The translations under genes and the position numbers were made by a program. DNA of 64,000 nucleotides from Ustulina deusta (taxonomy: Eukaryota > Ascomycota > Sordariomycetes > Xylariales > Xylariaceae). Where the stretch lies: NCBI GenBank assembly GCA_023159155.1, contig JAJNNX010000053.1:310001-374000 (forward strand). The letters run 5' to 3'. The notes below the pieces were generated by a model. It saw only the letters and a program-made list of their open reading frames with translations. It did no database searches and had not been told where the DNA came from. This document shows, piece after piece, positions 1 to 11,489 of this stretch (the first letter of the stretch is position 1; the number at the start of each line of letters is the position of its first letter).

Positions 1-779
1 AAATTTGAGTGAGTTCGCCTTTGATGAATGTCGCAAAGCTGCGTGTAGATAACTAATCACTCAATAGATGGGCGCTCAACAATCCGCACGTATCACTGCA
101 CATCCCCACAGCTTCGCGGATCACCATCTCGACACAGAGGAAGCGCAGTGGACATCCCAAACGCCCCCGTCGTAGTGTGACGTCGATTATTTCGAATATT
201 CATCTTCTCCTGCGTGTGCCCAGCTTTGCGAGGTGGCCGCTCAAACTTCACTTCTTCGCCCCCGAGGTTCACAGGGCATGGACCGACTGCTGTGACGCTG
301 CAAGTGAGCCTCTTCGCAAAACCATTCCTGTCTACACGGACTTTGCGCCGATTTCGGCCGATGAAAGTACATCTACTGAAGTCCTGAGTCCCCGGGGTAT
401 CCATGCCCTCCCTCTGGATTATGCGCCGATGAAGAGCTACGTGGAAAAGACGCGGTCGCTGTATTCATTTGAGAGGGAAGGTGAATGTGTTGTCTGCAGC
501 GAAAATCTTGCCCACGGAGAAGGGCTCTATGCGACCTGTTCGAATGCCCTTTGCGAAGCCACTGGACACGTGTCTTGTTGGAGTAGACACTTGCTCGGCA
601 GCAATCCAGGGGAAGACATTCTTCCAATTTCAGGTTGTTGTCCTAGGTGTGAAGGTGAGGTGATCTGGGGAGACATGATGAAGGAGTTGAGTTTGAGACT
701 CCGTGGGCAGAAGGTGGTCGAAAAGTTGTTGCGAAAGCCTCGAAAAAAGAGAGCGCCAGCTATAGCTAGCTCTCCTTAA
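1..779 (+). CDS. SLX1: Structure-specific endonuclease subunit SLX1, 3' part (5' end outside window)
   Basis: SLX1 is the nuclease subunit of the nuclear SLX1-SLX4 complex, which cuts branched DNA such as Holliday junctions and flaps. Visible exons are 1-8 and 68-779. The intron 9-67 has donor GTGAGT and acceptor ATAG, and joining it gives the in-frame peptide KFEWALNNPHVSLHI, typical of the end of the GIY-YIG nuclease domain. Next come the family segment NIHLLLRVPSFARWPL and a C-terminal RING-like zinc finger with CVVC, CSNALC, H-VSCW and CCPRC groups, then a basic tail before the TAA at 777-779. The catalytic GIY-YIG residues lie upstream of the window, so completeness cannot be judged. The call rests on the continuous match to the SLX1 C-terminal half. 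Nothing broken is visible in this part. Confidence 0.9.
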
Positions 780-3307
780 TGAAGCTCGCTGACTTGCTTG
801 ACCTCATCCGTCATGCCGCTAGCATTTCTACCTTAATAGAAGACTGGCTGATGCAAATGTTGTGCTGCGATTGACGCTTATGTCAGCTCGATACTCGATA
901 AGTCACTTTTGAGCATCTGATAGATTTGCCCATCACGTGCATCTAAGCAATACTAAGGTACAGGTATACATAGCAGGTACAATGACCTCGGTACCTACGA
1001 CTATACTATGCTCCACAAAAAAGAGCTGCTTTGCGTTTCACCGCGCTAGGATGCCAGGGCTAATTTTGGCTTCCGAATGGAGAAATCCAGGTCTTCAACT
1101 GCCTACCTATATAGTACCTACCTCGAGGGTGGCCAGATGCTGCGCTCTCTTCTACCTTGTGCCTAGGCAAGATCTTTTTAAAAACTGTGCAATAACACAA
1201 TGCGGCTGTACATGTGGGCGCTTATCAAGCATGATCAGCTGACGGCCTACTATATGTAGGCATTTTCTTGTCTTGGTTGGCAAAAACTGGCCCCAAACAA
1301 GCTAAAGATGGCACGATTCATGTAACGTCGATCAGTCGGTTTTAATAAAATGAGAAATAATACGTCCTGTTGTTTGGTCTGGCTGCAACCTAAACTTGTG
1401 TGACACATGTAGGGCCGTTTGCAATAATAAACTGCTTTCATAACACCGTGACCTACTAAGAATTTGCTCGATTCTTATATAAATTGAATGTGGAGGCATG
1501 ATGCGATGGTAATAATACCTAATAATAATACCTTTGGTACCCGGCTATCTACCTACCTAACCTTAGGTACCTACATTAGGTAGTCAGCGGCTTCTCGGTC
1601 TGTTCCGTATTCTTTGCGACTCGTGGGCTGCCTCATTTATGCAGCACATACAATGTAATAAAAGACACAAGCATGCATTGACAAACCGACAATGCTGAGT
1701 GTAGACAAACTTGTTGAATCTACATAGAGGCGGAGAATATTTCTAGGACATGTGGTAGAAGAGGTGGGAAGTTTAACGCGGTATGATGGCAGGTGGGTAC
1801 TGCAATTCTCTGTACCTTACCTGTACTGGTAGATGTAGTGGGTATACACAAGATTCCAAGCGATTGGAGCTTGGGGGCAGCCTCCCATGTACCTAGGCTA
1901 GGTCCCTATAGGCTATATCTAGTGTAAGTTGGTACCTACCTGCTAGGTATGTGTCTCCCACCAAGGTGCCTGTAAGAAGTCGGGCTGGTTCCGGCATGCA
2001 TGGTTGACAAACTGGACAGGCCCACTACTGGAAGATGATGTTGACACCCCCCAGGCCCCATATAGCCCCAAAAGATCCCTGCCCGCCACGAAGTTCCGAC
2101 GACGTTTTACGGTGCATGGTGCGCTGAGAAGTCACATTCCACGGCCGTGGAGAACGACCGACCTCACTTACCTCCCAGAGATCCCGTGCTCGTCACGGCC
2201 GAGGTCAGCAAATCTGCCTTTTCCCTCTCTCTCTCTCTCTCTCTCATCGCCTCTCTTAATTTAATATGACGCATATCATAGATGTCCCCACATCAGTAAG
2301 TTGATACCCGGGTATCTATAGTTTATTGTGGTTGTGTTCATTGCCAACAATACTTGCTCTAGTTTATGTTACCTCTTTTTAAAAACATCCGCGTACTTGT
2401 GCCGCATTGCCACCGATCAATTGGTAAAATAGATGCGATGCAGACAAAGACAAGGGGGAAAACAGGTAGACACCACTAGTCACTGGCGTAGTGCCGCATC
2501 GGTGCATGCTTACCTACCTCGGTATACACAAGACAAGACCTTCCTATTCACTTTCTTCCATTGATATCAAGGCTTCAAGCCGCAAAGGCTAACGCACTGA
2601 CCACTCCCGGCCCCATACACTGGGTATGCTGGGGCAGCCATGGCCAATCCCGTCTCTCCACTCAGTTCACACCCACCCTTCGTAGGCTGGCTTTTGCTAC
2701 CGACACCTCTCCCTCTCCATCTTGCTCGTCCGTCCATCTCTCACTTCCATCTGCGTCTCTCTCTTCCTCTCCCTACCGCGTGTTCCAAATCCAAGTAGTC
2801 AGCCACTCTGCCTCACTCTCTCTCCTTTCCACGTCTCTGTCTCCCTTGCGCCATAACTGCGAGACACTTGTTCTGCATTCGTGGGCAACCGAAGCTCATT
2901 TTCGCCACTCTCTGAGGTGACCGGTTGAGTATAGCCCTCAATCTCATGACGGCCTATACACCACTTCAATAATAGGCCGTCCCTCTCTCATTTGACGTTG
3001 CCGGTGTTCTGGTGGTGCTGTCTATACAGGACAGTAAGGCGTATTTCCCCTTTCGTATCTAGTTTCCTTTATTCTAGACTCAAAGGAAAGGTCCAGAGGT
3101 ACTGCCGAGCTCGACCTAGGCTTTTTGCCTAGCCTTACCTTCGCCTTACCTTGACTCTTTGCTCATGGTGGTTTAACATATCTGCGCTTTTCGCTTCCTC
3201 GCAGCGCTTCGATATTCCCGGCAACTGGACCACCAAACTCAATCTCGCGCTAAGCTACATGTGTTGAATCATATTCGTCTACTCCTCCTAAAAGCCATCG
3301 ATAGTTT
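780..3307. other. Intergenic region and probable KDM5 promoter/leader
   Basis: No gene can be supported here. Positions 950-2530 carry many copies of a TACCTACC / GGTACC-type word. Positions 2219-2245 are a CT microsatellite and 2690-2860 is pyrimidine-rich (repeated CTCTCC/CTTCC), as is common upstream of fungal genes. The stretch probably contains the promoter and a long 5' leader of the gene at 3458, perhaps with leader introns, but transcription starts cannot be read from sequence. Confidence 0.5.
2219..2245. repeat. CT dinucleotide microsatellite
   Basis: A run of about twelve CT units with small interruptions, upstream of the histone demethylase gene. It is either a simple repeat or part of a pyrimidine-rich promoter. 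Confidence 0.8.
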
Positions 3308-3454
3308 ATGCTGCCGCCTACGAAACCCTCATGCGATGTACCCATCTACACTGTGAGCCCAGTCGATTCTCACGACATCCTGGTGCAACGCGCCTCGATT
3401 ATCACGTTACCTTCCGTCTCGCCATTGCCATCACGTTCGAGATCTATTGAATAG
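3308..3454 (+). promoter_or_regulatory. Two overlapping upstream ORFs before the KDM5 start codon
   Basis: One upstream ORF starts with ATG at 3308 and stops with TAG at 3452-3454 (48 codons). A second, in another frame, starts at ATG 3331 and stops with TGA at 3448-3450 (39 codons). The main ATG follows at 3458, only 3 and 7 nt after the two stops. If the leader is transcribed unspliced, ribosomes would meet both before the main start, which has A at -3 and G at +4. Repressive or reinitiation control is inferred; whether the leader contains these ATGs is unknown. Confidence 0.45.
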
Positions 3455-3457
3455 ACC

Positions 3458-6400
3458 ATGGTTTCTGTCCCCTCCGCTAACCATAACGGTAGCGGGGGTG
3501 CCGGTAGTGCCAATGCCAGCTCACGAGCCTCTCCTGCCGTTAGCAATGCCAATGCTGCCCGCGATGCCCCGTCAGCCACCAATGGTGTCAAGCCGAAGAC
3601 TCAGGTCAATTCGAACGGCTATCATCCTACGAATCCTCAACTCCCCCTTAGTTCGATGCAGAGTGCCCCGTTAGACCTGCGGTCTGTTGAGCGGAGAGGT
3701 CAACCGACCGCGAGCCGTGAATACACAAAGAAATCCCGACTTTTCGGCCTCCAGGAGGCCCCTACCTACAAACCGACAGAGGAAGAGTGGAAAGATCCCC
3801 TCGAATATGTCCGCAAGATCTCGCCAGAGGCGCAAGCCTATGGTCTCTGCAAGATTATACCACCGGATTCATGGAATCCAGACTTCGCGATCGACACCGA
3901 GGTGAGCCCACATAGTCTACCGTATATGTGCATCCCTAACCTTTGCTCCCTCCACGACCACATCTACCACCCTAAGCTTGAAACATCCTAACTTTATCAC
4001 AGCGATTCCACTTCAGGACACGAAAGCAAGAGTTGAACTCCGTTGAAGGCAGTGGGTTTGCCCAATCGCTACAACCTAATGCTTCAATTTCATTACTGAC
4101 TATGGTTGTCAGGCACACGAGCTAATTTGAGCTACCTTGATGCTTTGGCCAAGTTTCACAAACAACAGGGCACCAACCTGAATAGGTTGCCATATGTCGA
4201 CAAGAAACCTCTAGATCTATATCGTCTAAAAAAGGCCGTAGAGTCTCGGGGAGGCTTTGACAAAGTCTGCAAAACAAAAAAGTGGGCCGAGATAGGTAGA
4301 GACCTTGGCTATAGTGGCAAAATTATGTCTTCTTTGTCGACATCGCTGAAGAACTCGTACGATCGGTGGCTCAATCCCTACGAGAACTATCTTCGGCAGG
4401 CGAAGCCGAGCGTGTATCAACAACTAGAATATGAGTATGGCGGACCCCTAACACCGAGCCCAGCTCCCAGTCCCATAAAACGGTCAAGCGTCAATACTCC
4501 CTCTAGTCTCCGAGGAGAGTCGCCTGCACGGCATGCAACAGATGCTCTCCAAGCAAGCTTGACCGTATCGAAACCGGAGGCGGATCGCGATACTACTGTG
4601 GCGGATTTGCCCTCAACCACATCCCAACCCACAACAAGTGGATTCACTGCAATTAATTCGGGCGGATTTACTGCTGTCAATGCAAGCTTTACCAGTGTTA
4701 ATCGTCCAACCCCACCAGAGACGAAGAGCTTCACGCCGCCACCTCGGCGACATGATAGCCCGGCGTCGTTGACGAAGGACACCGCACTTGATTTTCGGCC
4801 ATCAGGCCTTGGTTCAGCTAATGCACTTAAACGTCAGCTTAGTTTTGACAGTATCGATTCAGCCAGAAAGGAAGCAAGCGCAGACAAAGATGACTCAGAA
4901 AGTGGGAGTAGAAGGAGCAAGAGACTCAAGAAAGGTAAGCATCACTCGACAATCCACCAATAGGCCACAGTTTCCCTATTATCCCTCAACTACAGCCAGA
5001 AAACGTTCCTGATGAGTGAATTTAACTTGACGGAGTGTTGCTTCTCTCCCTTGGTTTATTCTTGGTCTGATTTTATTTTATTTATTTATTTTTCTTTCTT
5101 TCTTTCCCCTTTTTTCACTTTTCTTTTCTCTATTTTCTTTTCTTCTCATCCGGGCGCTGTGTAACCGCGAGCAAAAATTGGATGTGCAGAATGCCCCCCA
5201 CCGAGAAAAGTCCAGGCGATGAATAACCTAGTGCACTTTTTCCATCATATAAAACGGCTCGATATTTGGTTGGCTTGGTTGTGTGGCTAATGGATGACGG
5301 CGTTTAGAAACCGTACCCACCGTTGCCGGTTCACATATGTCTTTATTCAGACCATCGGCTCCTCGAGTTCCGCGGGACGAAACATCACCCCCAGGTGAGG
5401 TAAGTGCTAGCTTATTTGATATCCGAGACTCAACTTTGCAGCCCCTTTTCATGATTAACACAAAATAGAAGTGCGACACATGCGGCAAAGGTGACGATGC
5501 TAGCTTTATCACCGTTTGCGATTCTTGCGATCACGGCTACCACGGCTCTTGCCTCGATCCTCCACTCAAAATCCAACCTGATAGCGAGTGGCACTGTCCC
5601 AGGTGCCTCGTCGGCGATGGACAGTTTGGCTTTGAAGAAGGTGGCCTCTATTCTCTCAAGCAGTTCCAAGAGAAAGCCGCCGACTTTAAACAAAGCTATT
5701 TTGAGAATCGCATGCCATTCGATCCTGTCCTAAACTGTGTTAGACCAGTCACAGAGGATGACGTTGAACGGGAGTTTTGGAAGCTTGTTACCAGCATCGA
5801 AGAAACAGTCGAGGTTGAGTACGGCGCCGATATACATTGCACAACACATGGGTCTGGTTTCCCAACGGCCGAGCGACACCCTTGCAACCCCCACTCCACA
5901 GATCCCTGGAACTTGAACAATATGCCATTGCATCCTGATAGTCTTTTTCGGCATATTAAAACGGATATTTCAGGCATGACTGTACCGTGGGTGTACGTGG
6001 GAATGATTTTCTCCACGTTTTGTTGGCATAACGAGGACCACTTTGCCTACTCAATCAACTACCAGCATTTCGGAGCCACTAAGACGTGGTACGGAATTCC
6101 TGCTGAAGACACAGAGAAGTTCGAAAATGCTATGAGGGAAGCTGTTCCAGAGCTTTTTGAAACGCAACCAGATCTGCTGTTTCAGCTAGTCACCCTCCTC
6201 ACCCCAGAGCAACTCAAAAAGGCCGGAGTTAGAGTATACGCCGTGGATCAACGGGCAGGACAGATGGTAATAACATTTCCGCAAGCATACCACGCAGGCT
6301 TTAACCATGGTTTCAATTTCAACGAGGCCGTCAACTTCGCCCCGTCCGACTGGGAACCATATGGTCTCGCTGGAGTAGAGAGGCTACAGCAATTCCGGAG

Positions 6401-9206
6401 GCAATCTTGCTTCTCTCACGATGAGTTGTTGTGGACGGCAGCAGAAGGACCTGTCAGTGCTCTAACCATTCCGACGGCTAAATGGCTTGCGCCCGCGCTC
6501 GAGAGAATACACAAACGGGAACGAGAACAACGAGAAGGGTTCATCTCAAAACATTTGGAGAATAACAGCCATGCATGTGCCTTGACTTCCGAATCGACCG
6601 AACAGCAGTGCACAATCGCCTTTCAAGTCCTGGACGAAGATGTACCGGAGGAGGAGTATCAGTGTTCATATTGCAAGTCGTTTACTTACCTATCAAGATT
6701 CAAATGCCTCAAGTCTGGCAAGATCCTTTGTTTATTACATGCCGGATATCATGCCTGTTGCGACATCCCCGAGCCCCAACGCTTCGCTGGAGAACAACAT
6801 GTTATGTACTATCGCAAGACGAGAGAAGATATGGATGAGACCTACCGAAAGGTTGCCGAAAAGGCCGATATGCCGGAGGCTTGGGAGGAGAAGTACGAAA
6901 AGTTGTTGGATGAGGGGCCAACGCCAGCGCTAAAGACGCTACGAACTCTCCTTAACGAGGGTGAACGCATACCGTACGGCCTCCCCTCCTTACCAGTCCT
7001 CAGGGAATTTGTTGATCGCTGTAACGATTGGGTCGAAGAAGCGACTAATTATACGGTGCGTAAACAGCAGAACCGCCGTAAGAACGACAAGGTCTGGCAA
7101 AGCGGACTACGCAAAACCGCTGGCGACCTCTTCTACCCAGAGCTAAAGGAACACAAGGGGCGCCGAGTCGAGAATATTTACCGCTTAATCGAGGAAGCAG
7201 ACCGGATAGGCTTTGACTGCCCGGAAAAACATCAACTGAAGGAGCGCGCTGATGCGATACGAAGTTTTCAGAAGAACGCGGAACAAGCTCTGGAGCACAT
7301 CCTTGGCCATAACCAAGAATCGATCGAGGAGCTGATCGAGGAGGGCCGTACGTTTAACATCAATATACCGGAGCTGGATAAACTACAATCTGTTCTTGAA
7401 CAACTCCGCTGGAGTAATAACGCAAGGGCCAATCGCAGCAAATCATTGACCATCGATCAGGTCCGAGACATCCTCAAGGAAGGCCACCGCCTAGAGATTC
7501 CGCTTTATAACGATCACATGAAGTGGTATAACGACAAGTATCAGGCAGCTCTTCAGTGGGAAACCAAGGCAAAGGAGCTTATCAACGCCCCCCTAATCCA
7601 TTACCCGCAACTTGAAGCCCTGTCAAACCAAGTCCAAGCAAACAGCCTACCCGTGGCTCCTGACACACTGGCTATCATCGACCAAATTTTGCACAAACAA
7701 CGAGAAGCCCACCGTCAGGTCGTTGATCTGACCGAGCGCACCCGCGACCCAGACTATACTAAGCGACCCAAATATTCCGAGGTGGCGGAAGTGATGAGGA
7801 AGGTTGAGGACCTCAACTCTAAGCCCGCCGGTACACTCGATCTTGAGAAGGAACAGAAGCGCCACGAAGATTGGATGCGTAAGGGGAAGAAGTTGTTTGG
7901 CAAGACAAACGCACCGCTCCATATCCTCAAGAGTCACATGGACTACGTCTACGACCGTAACCTCGACTGCTTCGATATTGTTAGTGACAAGCCTCGATTG
8001 CCAGCCGAGCCTGCGTCTAGAGCAACGAGCGAGGAGAGAGACCAAAAGTCTTCTCGAACATGGGACGATCCGACCTTCCGGGAGGTATTCTGCATATGCC
8101 GCCGTACTGAAGCCGGCCTGATGATTGAATGTGAACTCTGCCATGAGTGGTACCACGGAAAATGTCTCAAAATTGCGAGGGGCAAGGTGAAAGAGGATGA
8201 CAAGTACACATGTCCTATTTGCGACTGGCGGGTCAAGATCCCACGAGATGCTGCTCGTCCCAAGCTTGAAGACTTGATCGCATGGCAGGATGAGATACCT
8301 AACCTTCCTTTCCAGCCGGAAGAAACTGAAGTCCTCAAGAAGATCATTGACAAGGCACAGGAATTCCGACGCCATATAGCAGGATTCTGTACCCCTGTTG
8401 TTGCCACCGCGTCTGAAGCCGATACTCAGCGCTTTTACCTGCGAAAGATCGAAGGTGCTGAAATCCTGTTATCGTATGAGACCAACTTCTTCCGACAAGA
8501 ACTTCACAAGTGGAGTCCTGTAGCTCCCGAGCCACCCCCAGTATTGGATGTGTCTAAAAGCACGAGAAAGCCACGGCCAACGAAGCTACAGAAACTTCTC
8601 ATCCAGTATGGTGTAGACGACCCTGATGATCTTCCTGAGGCTGTCAAGGGTAAGGCGAACAGCCTTAAGCGAAAAGCTCAGAACGCTGAGGCCGCGGCGG
8701 CTGCTGCGGCGGCTGCTGCTGCTTCAAGCACGTCTCTCATACCACCGCATGCCACAAGTCCTTCTACACATTCGTTTGGCTCGAGCGGCCATGCATTCTT
8801 CCGTGGTTCACAGCCGTCAACGCCCGCCTTGACAGCCACTACACATGGGCACCCTCCTCCTAGCGCTGACTCGGCAACATCGAGCCGACCTGGTTCATCC
8901 CTACGCCCCGACTCTATGGATATTGAGGGCGCCTCAAGCCTCCACCCTGATTTCTTCATGTCGAATGGGAGCAGTGGCCAAGGTCCGCAACTTATGCACT
9001 CGGATTCTAATCTTTCGCTGGAGGTCGATCAGAGTCACCCAGACGATGACAAGGAAGTGGACAAGATGTTTCTAGACCTAACGAATGCCGACGAAGATGA
9101 TATCGCTAAGAAAGACAAACAGCAAGAAGGGGAACGCGTCAGCATCACGGCTGAGAGTTTCGAAGCCGAGCGCAATGCGATGGATGCTATGGAAGACTCT
9201 GAATAG
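3458..9206 (+). CDS. KDM5: KDM5/JARID1-family JmjC histone H3K4 demethylase
   Basis: The family removes methyl groups from di- and trimethylated histone H3 lysine 4 with Fe(II) and 2-oxoglutarate (fungal relatives: Aspergillus KdmB, fission yeast Lid2). Exons: 3458-3901, 4003-4051, 4113-4934, 5308-5399, 5469-9206. All junctions are in phase and give 1714 residues, usual for the family. Domain order is canonical: JmjN (about 100-150), ARID (165-267), PHD1 (470-520, [10 protein letters not shown] start), JmjC with iron ligands H656 and E658 (WHNED) and H744 (YHAGFNHG), C5HC2 zinc finger (868-900), PLU-1 helical region, PHD2 (from about 1342, FCICRR). A 12-alanine tract at about 1542 opens a low-complexity tail. 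All catalytic ligands are present, so the enzyme looks active. It is transcribed towards the AT-rich transposon block, whose outer LTR begins 1.3 kb beyond the stop. Exon 3-4 (373-nt intron) is the least certain junction. Confidence 0.95.
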
Positions 9207-10536
9207 CTTGGTCTTTTGCCAGCTTTATCCGGTTGCTTCAAGGATCGCCCCAATAAGGATCTCAATATATGCCTCTATTCACATGTAGATTAACAAAGGA
9301 TTGGCGGAGATTTCGCTTCACCTCATAGGGCCCCTTTCAGGTTCTATCCTAGGTTTGGGTTTGTTACTAATCGCGGCGCTATTACATGGGTACACGTGCA
9401 TATGGAGGAGCTACGGCGTTATTTCGTTAACTGTTATCTGGAAATGGTGGAGCGAAATGGCAGACCACAGTAATGGACTTGTACGATTATAGAGAACGGG
9501 CGGCCAGCAATAACATGGTTAATGTGGCGAGGGTGATGCATTAGATAGGCGTTGTTTTACCCGGAGGTCGGTTCTCAGCTCTTGAGCTATAAGAGGGATT
9601 GATACCTATTTGATTCTAATGGCTCGTCTTATACCACGTGTTTGTGCCCTATGTGCGTTGTTTTATCTTAGTTTTCCAACTTGTTAGAGTTGTGACGGCC
9701 GAAGTTCAAGAAACTTGGGTGATGATTTCCCGCATCTTCATGGGGCACGGAAAATTCCATCCTAATTAAGTATTGGGTTTATTGGATTCATTGTCCATTA
9801 ATGATGGTACGCTTCTAGGTAATCATAAAAAAGATCAATTGTCTAGACTGGTCTTAGAATCTGTAATGGTTTCTCTCTTGAATCCCAGGGTACATTGGAT
9901 TAAGGTAAAAGATAGAATTTAGAAAACGAGATGTTGAAAGAAATGTTCTTCAGGGCGTGGGAGGCGAATCGGTGTCATTATTCTTTTTCATCGTCCCATG
10001 TATACATACATCATAGAGTACGGGTGGGTGGCCCTATAACCGGCCAGAAGTTTTCGCGGCGACTCTTCTTTTTTGGGATAATATCTTTAACGGAGCATGG
10101 AAACAAATTTCTATGCTTACACAGATAACTACCTAGGTTATTAATCACCTGGTTCACATTGCCTGGTTTGATGCGATGTACACTTATCCAAGCGTTTTGT
10201 CTTTAAAATTTATAGTATGAGAACAGTTCAGAGCTTCGCATAATTACCTTGACGCAACAATTAAAGCAAATTATTTCAATTAGAATATATTTGGCACTTC
10301 TAACAAATTTTCTTATCATACCCTTTAACAGGCTCTTTTCAATTGTCTTCTAGGATACTATTTATCTCAGCGCTCAGACCAGCTAGCGCGTTCATTGTGG
10401 CTAATGGTACATGGCCCCACTAGCCTAAATTTCTGACCAATCATATTTTTTTCTAATTTTTCTACCTAAGCAACGCGTAGCTGGTCTGAGTACTTGATGT
10501 AGACCTAATTATAAGTGGGTATATGGAATAATACAG
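9207..10536. other. Intergenic stretch between KDM5 and the first transposon block
   Basis: I see no gene. GC content falls progressively towards 10.1 kb. This is the 3' flank of KDM5 and the original insertion context of the outer retrotransposon. Confidence 0.6.
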
Positions 10537-10541
10537 CCAGG

Positions 10542-10785
10542 TGTTGGATTTGGCCCATAGCTGGTAGCTGTGAAGAGAGCTAATTAAGCATGGATAATAG
10601 GATCACTTAGTTATATAAACGTTATAGCTTAATAACGTGGCTTAGTAAGTGTGGCTAGGCTATACTTACTAGTAAACTTATAAATAAATACTTTATAGAA
10701 ATAAAATAGGACCTATAAAAAATAATAAAAAATAAAGCAATTTAAATATATATATATAGTACGCTTTATAACATTAAATCTAATA
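10542..10785 (+). repeat. Left LTR of outer copia element
   Basis: 244 bp, paired with 25950-26193. The outer half (about 10542-10670) is little mutated; the inner end is AT-saturated. Confidence 0.88.
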
Positions 10786-11489
10786 ATTAAAAATTTTATT
10801 AATTTTTATATTTTATTATAAGCGATTTTTAGCTAGAAATATATAAAGATTGCTATTATATTTAAATAATATATTATTATATTTAATTTTTTAAAAGATT
10901 TTTTGTTATAAAAAAAAAATTTTATTATTAGTACTTGCAACTATAACTTTTAAAAATATATAGTTCTAAAAAAAAAGCAAGCTTTATAGTTTTAGTTATT
11001 AAATATATTATTAATAAGCGATTTTTTTTTTATTAAAACTGTTAATTTTAATACTATAATATATATAAAATTAATAATTACTAGAAAAGCGCTATATTAA
11101 AACGCTAAATAGTACTATAAAACTATTTTTAAATATTATATTAACTATTGAACTAAGCTTATTAAGCTTGCTAAATAAATATATAAAATAGTCTATTCGA
11201 ACTATTGCTTAATGCAAATAAAAACTAACCAAACAATTAATAAGTAGTATAATAACTTTAAAAAACTTAGAAATATAACCTAATATGTTTTAAAGTTTAA
11301 ATATAAATTAAAATATAAAGTTTTTATTAATTTTATAACAAGAAAACTTATTAAAAACCTAACTAAATAAATAAATAAGTAGTTTAATAAAGTTTTTAAA
11401 GCTTATTTAAAAAGTACTAAAACAATAAATTTATTTAAGCTTATTACTAATTTAGAAAAAACTTTACAAAATATTTATCTAGTTTAAGT

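Noticed and set aside
7647..8375. 242-codon ORF on the minus strand inside KDM5
   Set aside because: It is antisense to well-conserved PLU-1/PHD coding sequence, has no domain, and is explained by the codon pattern of the sense strand.
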